From positions 24,975,826 through 25,039,825 of the forward strand of contig OY821791.1 of the NCBI GenBank assembly GCA_963682175.1: a stretch of DNA of 64,000 bases. The letters run 5' to 3'. The notes beneath the pieces are model-generated. The model searched no databases. It was not told the origin of the DNA and was given only the letters and a program-made list of their open reading frames with translations. Each line of letters begins with the position of its first letter. Positions within the stretch are counted from its first letter, which is position 1. Origin of the DNA: Triglochin maritima (taxonomy: Eukaryota > Streptophyta > Magnoliopsida > Alismatales > Juncaginaceae). Shown here piece by piece: positions 12,071-24,100 of this stretch. Made by a program: the position numbers and the translations under genes.

Positions 12071-13530
12071 CTACATTACTCCCACTTGTCTGTTTGGAAA
12101 GAAATTCCCTTTCCAAAAAGACACCATCACGAGCAACAAACACTTTGCTCTCTGGTTATAGAAGTAATAGCCATTAGTTTCACTGGGATAACCTAGAAAG
12201 AAACAATTGTCTGACTTAGATGCAAGCTTATCAGATCGTAAACATTTTACATAAGCTTCACATCCCCAGACTTTCAGAAAAGACAACTTTGGAACTTTTC
12301 TAGTACCTATCTCATATGGAGTCTTTTCCACAGCTTTTGACGGAGTTCTATTTAGTGTAAAAGTAGTTGTTTCAAGAACATGTCCCCAGAAGGATACTGG
12401 AAGACTGGCAAAACTCATCATAGATCGAACCATGTCTAACAATGTTCAATTTCTCCTTTCGGACACACCATTCCATTGTGTTGTTCCTGGTGAAGTTAGT
12501 TGTGAAACGATTTCACAACTCCTAAGATGATCATTGAATTCTTGACTCAAATACTCACCACCACGATCTGATTGTAATGACTTGATTTTCTTGCCAAGTT
12601 TGTTTTTTTGCAAAGGAAAAGGGAGGTTTGGCTCTAAATTTATTGATTGAAAAAGTTTACAACCTACCAGAAAAATGTGTAAATTGTAAGTCTGCGGGGT
12701 ATGCTACATGCATACTCGGCCACGACACTACATGTTATGTATTACATCACTATAGGCTTAGTAGTTATATTACATCAATGGTATTAGTAACTAAAACCAC
12801 ATGGTCTGAAATTTCTGCTCCTCTTCTTCATTACCCGCAAGTTTCTTTACTTTATCCCATAGGCATCCGACCACGTCTTTGATGGCAGCCACTATGTCCG
12901 CTGGCTTCTTCTTTTCTCCCTAAAAAATCCTCCAGTTTTGTTCCAACCAGCATTCATGGATCATGACATTAAATGCCCACCGTCTCACCACTTTGTCAAC
13001 TCGGCTTCCTCGCACGTGTGAGATGCGTGTAGCTTCCCCTTCAAGGGACCTTGCTAATCGACTGCTGAGCTGCATGAGATGAAGGAGTGTTGTCCACACC
13101 TCCTTTATGTATGAACATCTCCAAAAGTGGTGCTCCATGTCCTCCTCCACCCCCTCACAAAGGCTGCCAAGTTAGTTTTCTACTTCATTCTAAAACTGTT
13201 TGAACTTTTCAAACGATTTAGATTTACGTCTCATTAAATATACCTAACCGTATCTACTTAAGTCATCAGTAAACGTGATGAAGTAATTGAAACTTCCTCT
13301 AGCTATGGAACTCAGTGGACCACACACATCTGTATGTATGAGTCGTAATAGTTCACTTGCTCTCTCACCCTTTCCAGTAAAGGGTGCCTTTGTCATTTTT
13401 CCCATCAAATAAGATTCACATGTATCGTTTGATTCTAAATCAAATGATGTTAGAAGTCCACTCTTTTGGAGCTTTTGCATGCATTTCAGGTTTATGTGAC
13501 CAAGACGACAATGTCAGAGGTAAGTGAGAT
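12071..13530 (-). pseudogene. Copia integrase, split by LINE
   Basis: Integrase from an HCRLGHINLKC zinc-binding block at about 13510, through CESYLMGKMTK (the family's second Cys is Tyr here), HTDVCGP (first catalytic Asp) and TFTDDLSRYGY at about 13250. The LINE tail (12601-13164) interrupts it. The core resumes with LQSDRGGEYLSQE at about 12570 (second Asp) and an NGVSERRN-like block near 12455 (Glu), then FWGHVLETTTFTLNRTPSK and FLKVWGCEAYVK to about 12240. Frameshifts are present and the zinc site is damaged. Confidence 0.85.
12601..13164 (-). mobile_element. 5'-truncated LINE tail
   Basis: 564 bp inside the copia integrase, flanked by exact 9-bp repeats TGCCAAGTT (12592-12600 and 13165-13173). 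On the minus strand it encodes a reverse-transcriptase zinc-binding (zf-RVT) segment at 12920-13150: EEDMEHHFWRCSYIKEVW...RWAFNVMIHECWLEQNWRIF. This is the usual C-terminus of plant LINE ORF2, followed by an untranslated tail. The left edge is T-rich (TGTTTTTTTGC), the complement of a short poly(A) end. 5' truncation, a 3' poly(A) and a TSD longer than 5 bp are typical of target-primed insertion. Confidence 0.85.
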
Positions 13531-13797
13531 TCGATTCGTTTGGTTTTTGTCTTTTGGAGATGTTAAAGATATGACAATCTAATTCAAGTAAATAGACGTC
13601 ATTAATTAATTTAGCATTGACATAAAACATATCATCTTTATAGATAGAACAACATTGATTCTTTATTATAAATGAATAACCTTCAATATGCAATACTGAA
13701 GATGAAACAATGTTTCTACCAATAACGGGAAGAAAATAACAATTATTAACTTCTAGAACTACGCTTGAGGGTAAACATAAATCATAAGATCCTATAG

Positions 13798-14793
13798 CTA
13801 GTACAACAGCCCTTGCTCCATTTCCAACTCGTAGGTCAACAAGTTCCTAATTTTTCTTAGCCCCTGCACATTGGAAACAATGTGGGATCCACATCCGATA
13901 TCAAATACCCATGAAGAAGAATTTGCTAAATTTATATCAATAACAAGGGTACCTGAAGAAGAGCTCATTGCGCAATTCTTCTTATACTCCAAGTATCTAG
14001 GGTAGTTTTTCTTCCAATGGTCAGTGTCATTGCAGTAGAAACACTTAGTGTCAGAATCAACACCTTTGGGTTTGGGATTGACAACTTTCTTACATTTTCT
14101 TGTAGACCATTGCTTCTTCTTTCCACCACCCGACTTCTTAAACCCCTTTCCCTTTTGAATCATCAAAACTTCCCTTTTTGATTCTAGAGTCCCAATGTTT
14201 TGCTTAGCAGTTTTCAACATGCCATGCAACTCTTCCAAATTCTTATCCAAACTTTGCATGTTGAAGTTCAGCCAAAATTTGTTAAACTCATCATGGAGCG
14301 AGTGGAGAACAATGTTAGTGGCCAACTCTCGACTATAGGGAAACCCAAGTCGGGTCATATTCTCAAAAAGACCGATCATCTTGAAAACATTGGGTCCAAC
14401 AGGTTTGCCCTTCTCGAGACGACTCTCAAGAATAGCCTTTGAGGCCTCATACCTCTCCATCCAGGACTTCATCTGGAACATGTTCCTTAGCTGTTGGATG
14501 ATAGTATATGCATCCATGTCCACAAACCTCTTTTGGAGGTTAGTGTACATAGTTGTCAACATCAGGCAGGTGAAAGTGACAGACTTCTTGCGAGTGCTAC
14601 TCTCAGTAGCTTGCTCCTCAATAGTTAAGGTGGAAGATAACTTTGGGATAGGAGTTGTAAGGATATCCTCTCTTTTTTTTGACCTCAGAACAATTCTCAT
14701 ATTCCTTTCCCAATCAAGGAAATTATTTCCGTTCAGCTTGTCCTTCTCAAGGATAGAACGGAGATTGAAAGTGGTATTACTATTTTCGGCCAT
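13798..14793 (-). pseudogene. Copia gag and protease start
   Basis: Gag from ATG at 14793: MAENSNTTFNLRSILEKDKL then NNFLDWERNMRIVLRSKK, the usual copia Gag N-terminus, followed by a helical core with AKAILESRLEKGKPVG and FMARLGFPY-like blocks, and a basic linker. The zinc knuckle is CFYCNDTDHWKKNY: the final Cys of CCHC is Tyr and the Gly before His is Asp. The protease begins with SSWVFDIGCGSHI near 13900, where the catalytic D-T-G is D-I-G. Both nucleic-acid binding and protease cleavage should be impaired. The downstream protease is not intact. Reading continues upstream of the ATG to 14862 but the ATG at 14793 matches the family start. Confidence 0.85.
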
Positions 14794-16474
14794 TAATCTA
14801 CATTTGAAAGAAAAGAATTGCAAGTTTATTACGTTTGTCATAAATAGCTCAAAACAATTCAAATAGTTAAGCTAAAACACACCATTTCAATTTCGAAAAT
14901 TTTCCCTTATTGAACTAGTGATTCCATGACCCCATTTCACATAATCTTAAGCGAACTTTGGCCTTCCTTAAAACTAGGTGGTCAAGGTAAGTAAACTCTT
15001 TTACTAGTTATAACTCTTATAACTCTTGGTTGGTAGGTAACATCTCATGTTTAATTCTCACCCCTTTGCCTCAAAATCTAAAACTTTTTTGATGATTTCG
15101 TTGAGATCAACCAACTTAACCATGTAAACCCTTCTTTGAATTTACCCATATTATCCCAAGAGAAAAGGTGACGTTTTGCTTTGGCATAAACCATCACCAA
15201 TTTTCGAGGGCTTTGCAGGTGTTAATTTGGAAAGGCAATTAACCTCAAATTTCTTTTAGGGACTTATGTTTATTATGTTTTTTTATAATGTGAACTCATA
15301 ACATAAACATCCAACATACATAAACCTAAACATACACAAAACATGCAAATAAAATGTGATCCTAGTATGGCCCAACACCTAAGAGACTAATCTTCATAGG
15401 CACACTGTCTTGAACGCCTTGGATCTTCATCCTTGATTTTTCAATCAAGTTTACAGACAAAGAAATAATAATAATCCTAATTACTATTACAATACTACAT
15501 CACGATACGCGAATCGTATAAATGAATACATAATGAAATTAAGATTACAAAATAATGTGCAACGATACGCAGATCGTCAACTGGGCCATACTAGTCATCT
15601 CACAAAGTCATACATTCATAACATCACATATTATAAACATACTCCATGCATTCACAATAATATCACACACAATATTATCCACGCATAATATCACATGTCA
15701 TCCATGCAAACTATCATCCATAATATTATATATTTATTACTATATGAATGCACGATATCATTAATCAAATTAATAAATCTTATTTAAACTAATCAAATCA
15801 GCCATTTAAATTAGTCCATCAACCTTTTATGTGTTTTAATTAAATAAATCAAAACATGCATATTACCATAAATCAAAATAGTCAAGGTTGCATCATATAT
15901 GGTAAATCTAATTTATATGTAACGTTAGAATTTATTGAGCTCCAAGCCCAATCCGCAAATTGGAAATAAAATTCATTACTCCCACTCAAAAGCATACATG
16001 ATCTAATCACATATTAACCATAAAATCATGCATGTACTTAAACAACAATTGTTCATATCAAGCATGAATAGTTAAACAACTTTTGTTCAAATAAAATGGC
16101 ATAAACAATCTGAAATTATCTAATAATATCAATATGTTAATCATCATTATCACATCATAAATCGAAATTAAGGTTTAGCCAATTTGAGCGACAATCATGA
16201 AAAATTGACCAAAAATAATCTAAAAATGCATCATATGGTTCTAGATCAATGATTAAAACATAAAACTTATATTCATGCAAATTTAATCCAATTAAATCAA
16301 TCATGTGTTCACGCAACATGCATCTCTACCCAAAAGAAATTCGGTAATACATATTTACAAAACGCATGAAAGCAAGAGAAAATAAAAAAATGTTTTTTTA
16401 ATTTCGGAAATGCATCAAATTAGAAGAAAAAAACATTTTTCTTTTTGGTCTAACCATTATAATCATATGCACGA
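14794..16474 (-). other. Copia 5' leader
   Basis: About 1.7 kb of AT-rich non-coding DNA between gag and PBS. I see no additional coding block. Confidence 0.55.
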
Positions 16475-16487
16475 GGCTCTAGTACCA
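16475..16487 (-). other. Copia primer-binding site, tRNA-Met type
   Basis: The minus strand reads TGGTACTAGAGCC, matching the usual initiator-Met PBS TGGTATCAGAGCC except for two swapped bases. It is 1 bp from the LTR at 16489. Confidence 0.75.
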
Positions 16488-16488
16488 C

Positions 16489-17083
16489 TATTGGATTACA
16501 ATGAAACGCAGCGAAAAAATAACATAGAAATTATTTCTAAATTCATCAGCCACCCAAGATCGATGCAAATGATAATAATGAGGAAAACTAACGTATAATG
16601 ATCTATACCTTTTATGCGTGCCTTTCTTTTGCTCACGAAGGAGGTGCGGAGAATCCCAAGTATGATTCCTCTACTCGGGACACACAAACCATAGACTAAA
16701 CTCCACCAACACGTTAGCTAGAACGAGAGGAGTGGAAGAATAGCTTTCTTCCTTGGTGCAGAGAAAGAGGGGACGACTAGGGTTAGGAGGAAAAACTAGG
16801 TTTGCGTCTTTTTCTCCTCTTATTTATAAGTCTCTCCAAAGCTAATCTTAATCTCATTAGGTAAGTTAGCTTAATGGGTCATTTTAGTCATCCATGTGTT
16901 TACTCCATTGGATCAATGTGTGTAACCCTTTGTAGGACCCGATTGTATTAGTAATGCGTATAATGGTTAACATGTATATCGTAATTGGTTTCTAGCTAAA
17001 CGTTACGACCCCTAATATAATCAGATTAAAATTCCTTTCAACTATTTATTCATTGTCACCTTGATTAATGAACACCTCCTTCA
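16489..17083 (-). repeat. Copia 5' LTR
   Basis: 595 bp, + strand start TATTGGATTACA (first dinucleotide decayed from TG) and end CACCTCCTTCA. Confidence 0.9.
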
Positions 17084-18184
17084 TATGTAACATGAGGTCG
17101 CAATAACCTTCATGTTTTTGTTGTTGTCTTTAGTGATTTTCATATGCTCAGATCCAAATACCCTGTATTTTGTACTGTTTACCTACTAGTTTTGTGTTTC
17201 ACAAGCGAACGTGATACCTAAGGTTCATTCCTACAACGTTGTAACTATGAGATTTGAGCTTTAAATTGTAATGGAGTCGACTAATTTTATATTAATATGA
17301 AAAGAGGCAAAATAAAAGTGACCAAAATATAGCGAATGTAGATTGAGCACCTTAATGAGTGAATTCTAAATATATACTTACATAACCAAAAACTCATCAT
17401 GGTTCTTTGTATCTATTGTTTTAATAAAATGAGATAGAGAGATATAATATAAAAATAGTGCTTGAACTATAAAAGAATTAAAAAAATATGGTGGAGACTT
17501 ACATAATAATTCCATAAAAATAAACAAAGTTTATGGTGCAAAAACGAAAGATACACAACGAACGATTATTGCGAGAAACGTCAGTGTTTTAGAGCCCATA
17601 CAAAAACCTTGCCTTGGGAAATAACAATCGTCCTTGATTTATAAAAACCTAGAGCATGTGTTCGTATTAGCACAAAAGTTCCTACTTTATCTAATATCTC
17701 TGAGAATTAGTGTAATCAAGATCTAAAACCTAGTGTATTACGGTTCCCAGTTGCTTCCCTTAACATATGGAGAAAGTTGCATAAAAGTTAGAAGTGTTAA
17801 CCATGTGTTGGAAGTTTGAACTATTCAAGTTTCTAGTTATTTTGGAAAATAGTTTTTGGTGGAGTGAATATAATATCTGTCCTGGATTACTACAAAAGAT
17901 GTTTGTCTTACCCAATAAGAGCACTATATATTTGTTAAGTTTTATTTTGATGAAAACTGAATGCCTGACTTTTAATGCACTTTTTTTGATATAATAGGTT
18001 AATTCCACTAATCAAAATATTGTTTATGGGACTATGGGGTCGCAATCCCAATAAGTGCCAAAATCTGGATCTATAAGATCCATACAAACCAAAATACAAT
18101 ACTTGAAGTTTGAATGACCAGATAAACCAACATACAATACTTAAGTTTGAATGGCCAGATAACTAAGTATAAAAATAAAGGTCT
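17084..18184. other. AT-rich intergenic DNA
   Basis: No element boundary and no coding signal recognised. A short imperfect direct repeat, CATACAATACTTAAGTTTGAA-like, occurs at about 18095-18160. Confidence 0.4.
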
Positions 18185-18376
18185 TTAATTTCCCTCACCG
18201 GGCTGCTTGCCATTAACATTAGCTTCTGCGGTGGATGTCGCAAAGGCTAGAGGAGCATCGGTGGAAGGGTCCAGCTCCGTGTGAGAAGAGTGGTCGTCAG
18301 AGGACGCTCCAAACTACGCAGTCTAGGCGCGCTTTAAACTTTCTTCGGGCTCGAGATCTTCTACTGAGAGCACCAG
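18185..18376 (-). pseudogene. Terminal-exon-like relic, identity unknown
   Basis: On the minus strand a GC-richer patch reads as a protein C-terminus: LSVEDLEPEESLKRA, two in-frame stops close together, then FGASSDDHSSHTELDPSTDA and further residues to a TAA at 18185-18187. An AG acceptor lies just upstream of CTGGTGCTCTCAG (exon edge near 18376). The patch differs in composition from the AT-rich surroundings. I do not recognise the family. It could be a captured or abandoned last exon of a host gene, or a chance frame. Confidence 0.35.
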
Positions 18377-19154
18377 CTGTCACACCCTTAAAGTCAACTC
18401 CGTAATACCAGCCATGGTGTATTTTTTAAGATCGATCTATAGACGTCACCAAATAGACATCGGATCGATCTTTTCGTGGTTCGTGGGAGGAGCCGGACTA
18501 AAATAATAATAATAACTCTTTTGGCAGCCCACCATCCATGCGGTTGAACACGTTGATCGTTTGACTTATTACTTATTTATATATATTTTTAACGGTGGTG
18601 GGACTTATTTCTATTTTGTATTAAATATTATTAAGAGAGATGATTGTATGGTTTTAAATCGGACTATCTCAGAATATAAAAATAATAAAATTTTAAAAAA
18701 TTCGCATAATTCATATTTTCTCATGTTGTACGGATAGACACTCATATTGCTATATAAATATTTTATTTTCAAAATACTTGATTTTCGGTGGTTAATTCAA
18801 ATCGTAAAATTACCAAAGTTGAAACTACTATATTCTCATATTACAATTTTCAAACATCTTAAAAAAATATTCTCGACTTTTACTTTTGTAGGGTTTTTAT
18901 TCTTACAACATCAACGGTCCAACTCGTTATATTCTCCATTTTACATTTCACTGAGAATTTATATAGTACTTTCATTTTTACAGACATTTTATTTTTGACT
19001 CTCTCTTTTCTAGAGATTTTATCTCAACTTTATCTTTTGTAGAGATCTTATTCCATGTTTTGCCTTTTCCAGATAATATATTCTTGTTTTAACTATTCTA
19101 AATTGATTTTTCACAACTCTATATCTATAAAGAAACACTAATTTTCTAACAACC
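18377..19154. other. AT-rich intergenic DNA
   Basis: T-rich, no coding or element signal seen. It ends at the TSD CAACC of the next solo LTR. Confidence 0.4.
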
Positions 19155-19665
19155 TGTTGAACGTTTTATTTTAAACCGCAAGTGCACGGAATAAGAACAA
19201 ACGATGAAATGTGAAAGAAGCAAACAAACGATGAAATAATGTAAGGACGTGGAGAGTGAGGAGGTATGGAGAGAGGAGTGGGGTGGAGTAAGGTGTGAGG
19301 TATGGTGAGGGTATGGAGGGGGTGTATGGGGTAGGTGTAGGATTTTGTTATAAAATCTAAAACCCAACCCTCTCTTCTCTTTTCCTTCCCCATTTCATTT
19401 CCACCCAACTCACCACTTTCCCTTGGTGTTCCGGCGACCAGAGGAGGAGGAGGAGACCCGGCGACGTGGTGGAGGCGCGCGCGAAGGAGAAGAAGCGAGT
19501 TTCGACGCCGGAGGAGGAGGAGCTCGCGGGACGCGGTTTCTTCGCGGTGAAAGGTATGCCAAGTCTTCATATTAACTCCCCAAGAGGTGTGGGAGTGTAG
19601 AGGACGGCGTTGGTGCCGTTTCTCCGGTGAAAACCCTACTGGACGGAGGTTGAAGACGACTGGTT

Positions 19666-20213
19666 CGGTCGACCGTTGAGTGTTTCGGTCGACCGAACAG
19701 CGTCTAAATGATGCCTGTACAGCGGGAAGATGCATTGTTCGGTCGACCGGTATATGGGTCGGTCGACCGATATTTATAAATATTGATTTACTGCCCGAAA
19801 ACGGTCGAACGATGTCTGTGTGACGGTCGACCGTTTATGCCAAATTACGCGGGAAAATAAAGGGTTACATTAGCCGGTCGACCAGTGTTGTTTCGGTCGA
19901 CCGAATCCAGTAGATAGGTTAGACAGGCCTTCGGCCGACCGAGTGTGTGTCTCGGTCGACCGATCTGCGCAAAGTCGGTCAAGAGCGTTGACCATCTAAA
20001 CGGTCGACCGCTCTGAATCCGGTCGACCGACCGCGTGCAGATTTCCTGTAGTGAAGTGCCTGTTGATCCGGTCGACCGGAAGAGTTTTGGTCGACCGAAT
20101 GCAGTGGGCAGGATTCATGCAGTTTTCCTTATCGGTTGAACGGACCCTGGTTCGACCGACAGGATATATATGTATATAAAACGTATAGCGTAGACCTTCC
20201 AAACGGTCGACCG
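19666..20213. repeat. CGGTCGACCG palindrome array, Tekay 5' LTR
   Basis: Eleven exact copies of the 10-bp palindrome start at 19666, 19686, 19740, 19760, 19824, 19894, 19953, 20001, 20020, 20069 and 20204. Several one-base variants lie between them (for example 19802 and 20089). Spacing is irregular, 19 to 135 bp, so this is not a tandem repeat. Immediate flanks are mostly TT...AA, AA...TT or C...G, extending the symmetry. Confidence 0.95.
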
Positions 20214-20498
20214 CTAGATTTGACCTTGTTCGACTGGTGGGTCGAATTATCTTTCCTTGGTGGATTTATCCACATACGTGACGTCGAGCAGAGGCGACTA
20301 CCGGCTGCCGAGCCCACGGTCGATCACCGGACCTCGGAGCTACGGATTTCACCTACGACGAGAGCGTATCTTCTGTTGGACCCCTCGTGGATGCCGGTGC
20401 GGCAGAGGGATGCCTGCCATGCCTGTGTGGGTGGTAGATGCCTTCTTCCCTGGTGGGGGAAGGAGATGCACTTTCCCTGTGGAGGAAAGCCGAGACCT

Positions 20499-20644
20499 CC
20501 TCGTGTGGGCCTGGATTGGCAGGGGGATGCCTCCCTTTTTGCCCCTGTGTGCGGCTGGGAGATGAGTGCGGCGACCCCCCTCGTGTGGGCCTGGATTGGC
20601 AGGGTGGGGGATGTTTCCCATGCCCCTGGCGCGGCTGGGAGATG
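20499..20644 (+). repeat. 80-bp tandem duplication in Tekay LTR
   Basis: CCTCGTGTGGGCCTGGATTG occurs at 20499 and 20579, and GCGGCTGGGAGATG recurs with the same 80-bp offset. The copy is partial and diverged in the middle. The 3' LTR has the same arrangement near 26934-27080. Confidence 0.85.
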
Positions 20645-21071
20645 GTCCGCAGCGGTTGGGGCATGTATGGGGCCCGAGGCGGATTGCATTGCATGTGCAT
20701 TCTTGGCTTTTTCATCTGTTTTTCTGTATATATAGGAGATGTTGGCATACGGGGTTCCTTTCGGGAACTCAGGCAGATTTTATGTTTCATTTTCAGGGAG
20801 CAGGCGGTCTTAGGTTGGTGGTGACCGAGGGGAGTGCCTCCGGGATCGGGTCCTGTCATCTCAGCTTTTTTGTAGAGGTAATGATTACAGTAGTTATGTA
20901 TTAGACATGTAATCGCTCTTTTGACACTCTGTATTATGACTTCCACGTGGAGATATTTATATATATATTCTGTTGACTTTTCCAGTAGCGTGCCCTTGTT
21001 GACCATTGACGGTCGTATGTTTGTGTTTTAAATTTGAAAAATTTCTTCCGCTGTCTCGGGACGTTACAACT

Positions 21072-21084
21072 TGGTATCAGAGCC
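21072..21084 (+). other. Tekay primer-binding site, tRNA-iMet
   Basis: TGGTATCAGAGCC, the standard initiator-Met PBS, 3 bp after the LTR end. Confidence 0.95.
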
Positions 21085-21197
21085 TTGATCCCGGCGTATT
21101 TTCCAGAGAAACCACCATCGAGTTAGGATTAGAGTCTAGAGGTCCATTGCATGCATTCATGATCATTCTGATGTAAGTCTTTTTGTTCTGTTGAGTG

Positions 21198-24100
21198 ATG
21201 CCTCCGAGACGGGTTGTGCCTGCGGCTGAGACTCGCAGTTCGAGTGAGTCTGCGAGAGAGGAGGCCCGAGAGGCAGAGCGCAGAGTCCTGTTCGATACCG
21301 TGGAGCGGTTGAGCGGGATGTTGGAGCGCCAGGCAGCGCAGAGTGCGCAGGCGGGGGCCGGTGCGATGCACGACCGGTTCATGAGGCAGCACCCACCGAA
21401 TTTCACTGGGCAGGTGGATGCAGAGGCAGCTGAGGAGTGGATCTTCACTATGCAGACGATCTTCAGGGCTATCGACTGCACTCCGGAGAAGAAGGTGGAT
21501 CTGGCCACCTACGTGCTGAGAGGAGCGGCAGCGAACTGGTGGAGGTCGACTGCTGCTGTTGTTTTCACTGGTCGTGAGGATGTGTCGTGGGAGGAGTTCG
21601 TTGAGGAGTTCAACGAGCAGTACTTCCCGGAGCACGTGCGAGACAGGAAGAGAGAGGAGTTCCTGGCTCTGGAGCAGAGGAGCATGACCCTGGAGGAGTA
21701 CATTGGGAAGTTTAACGCCCTTGAGCGTTACTGTCCGGAGATCTTCGTCACTCAGGCGCAGAGGTCGATGAAGTTTGTCAGGGGGCTCCGGAAGCAGCTG
21801 AGGACCCGAGTGCTGTCGAGCATGCCGCGCACCTTGGCGGATGCTGTGAGGAGCGCCACTATCATGGAGAGGGACTATCGGGAGAATTACCAGGATGAGA
21901 GGAGGCCGGTCGGGAGATCCTCAGGGAGGCCAGGAGGGCAGAGTTCGGGGAATTCGGGCAAGAGGCCCCGGTTCGAGGCAGTTGGGGCGCCGCAGCCAGA
22001 GGCGTGCAGGAGCTGTGGCAGAGTGCATACTGGGCGCTGTTTGGGGCCGGGTGCTTGTCATGGTTGTGGTCAGCTGGGCCACTTCGTCAGGAATTGCCCT
22101 AGCAAGGGCGCTGGACCGAGCAGACCTCCAGGACTTCCGATTGCCAGTGGAGGCGGAGCTAGGAGACCCGCAGCGCCTCAGCAGGGTCAGCGCACTGGAC
22201 GAGTCTTCACTATCCAGGCGGAGGAGGCGAGGGACGCCAGCACTGTCGTGGAAGGTACACTTCTTGTGGCAGGTTTAGAGGCTAGAGTGCTTTTTGATTG
22301 TGGCGCGACACACTCGTTCATCTCGGAGCGATTTGCGGGAGTGTTGGGCTGTACCCCTGCGATGTTGACTGCCACTTTGGAGGTCAGCACACCCCTGGGT
22401 CTGGTGGGCACTGTGGGGAGCTTCATCCCCGGCGCCACGATTGGTTCGGGAGACCAAGATTTTCCGGCAGATCTGGTCTTGCTACCGATGGAGGATTTCG
22501 ACGTTATTCTTGGGATGGACTGGCTGTCCCGGCATGACGTGCGTGTCCTTTGCCGTGAGAGGAAGGTTTTGATTCCGAGGTTGGGGTTGCCTGATATCAT
22601 GATTAGAGGAGTCAGGAACAGAGGAGGCCGCATTGTGGTGTCAGCTTTGAGGGCTCAGAAGTTGATGCAGCAGGGTTGCAGAGCGTTTCTGGCGACGCTG
22701 GTTGTTCCAGAGGCTGAGTCTCCGTGGCTGGACGAGATAGATGTGGTACGGGAGTTTACAGAGGTGTTTCCAGATGATATTCCAGGATTGCCACCTCCGC
22801 GAGAGATGGAGTTTTGCATTGAGCTGGCAGCAGACACCTCACCGCAGTCGAAGGCCCCGTACAGGATGGCGCCTGCAAAGTTGGCAGAGTTGAAGAAGCA
22901 GCTACAGGAGCTGATGGAGGCTGGATTCATCAGACCGAGTGTCTCACCTTGGGGCGCGCCAGTGCTGTTTGTGAAGAAGAAGGACGGGTCTTTGCGGATG
23001 TGCATTGACTATAGGATGCTGAACAAGGTCACCATCAAGAATAGGTATCCCCTACCTAGGATTGAGGACATGTTCGATCAGTTGCAGTCAGCGAAGGTCT
23101 TCTCTAAGATCGACCTACGCTCAGGATACCATCAGCTGAGGATCCGAGAGGAGGATGTCCAGAAGACAGCATTCAGGACCAGATATGGGCACTATGAGTT
23201 TTTGGTGATGCCTTTTGGGTTGACGAACGCTCCGGCGGCTTTCATGGATCTGATGAACCGGACGTTCAGGCAGTACTTGGATAGCTGTGTCGTTGTCTTT
23301 GTGGATGATATCCTGATTTACTCACCCGATGTGGAGCAGCACAGAGAGCACCTGCGGATGGTACTTAGCATTTTGAGAGACCAGAGGTTGTATGCTAAGT
23401 TTTCGAAGTGCGATTTCTGGTTGGACAGAGTCGCATTTCTGGGTCACATCGTTTCTGCGGAGGGGATTTCGGTGGATCCGGCGAAGGTAGAGGCAGTGAC
23501 TGAGTGGAGAGCCCCTACGAGCGTGACGGAGATCAGGAGCTTTGTTGGATTGGCGGGTTACTACCGTCGCTTCATCAAAGACTTCTCGAGGTTAGCTGCA
23601 CCTCTGACTGCCCTGACGCAGAAGGGAGTCACTTTTGTTTGGTCCCAGAAGTGCGAGGACAGCTTCCAGGAGCTGAAGAGACGATTGACGACAGCCCCAG
23701 TTTTGACGCTGCCGAGCGGCACAGGAGGTTTTGTGGTCTACAGTGATGCGTCTGGCATTGGTTTGGGTTGCGTGTTGATGCAGCACGGGAGGGTGATTGC
23801 ATACGCTTCGAGGCAGCTGAAGACTCATGAGAGGAATTACCCGACGCATGACTTGGAGTTGGCAGCCGTTGTGCACGCACTGAAGACATGGAGACACTAC
23901 CTGTATGGTGAGCAGTTTGAGGTGTTCACCGATCACCAGAGTCTGAAGTATCTCTTCTCCCAGAAGGAGTTGAATATGAGACAGCGTCGTTGGTTGGAGT
24001 TCATTAAGGACTACGATTTCACCATCTCTTACCATCCGGGGAAGGCGAATTCAGTTGCAGACGCCTTGAGTAGGAGAGTGGAGCTATCAGTTGCTGGCAT

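Larger units (their letters stand above)
8744..17083 (-). mobile_element. Old Ty1/copia retrotransposon
   Basis: Complete in outline: 5' LTR 16489-17083, PBS 16475-16487, leader of about 1.7 kb, gag-protease-integrase-RT-RNase H on the minus strand in copia order, PPT at 9343-9357, 3' LTR 8744-9342. Flanks TATAT (8739-8743) and TATGT (17084-17088) match at 4 of 5 positions and are the likely TSD. The LTRs differ at roughly one site in ten over the stretch I compared, and every coding block has stops or frameshifts, so the element is old and dead. A LINE tail is inserted in the integrase. Confidence 0.9.
19240..21068 (+). repeat. Tekay 5' LTR
   Basis: 1829 bp, TGTAAGGACG to GGGACGTTACA with a TGTAA/TTACA inverted end. 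Contents in order: a GA/CT-rich start; eleven exact CGGTCGACCG palindromes between 19666 and 20213; a TATATAAAA candidate TATA box at about 20172-20180; an 80-bp duplication at 20499-20644; and a second TA-rich candidate (GTATATATAGG) at about 20726-20736. Which TATA is used cannot be told by reading. Confidence 0.95.

Noticed and set aside
18429..18455. ATAGACGTC and ATAGACATCGG, as in CACTA subterminal repeats
   Set aside because: Only two copies and no CACTA end nearby; could be a relic but not supportable.
19666..20213. CRISPR-like array of short palindromic repeats
   Set aside because: The repeats are 10 bp, irregularly spaced, inside a plant LTR, and have no cas genes nearby.
19166..20735. 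Several long open frames on both strands of the Tekay LTR (up to about 200 codons), repeated in the 3' LTR
   Set aside because: They lie in GC-rich LTR sequence, overlap each other on both strands and match no family; they are by-products of composition.
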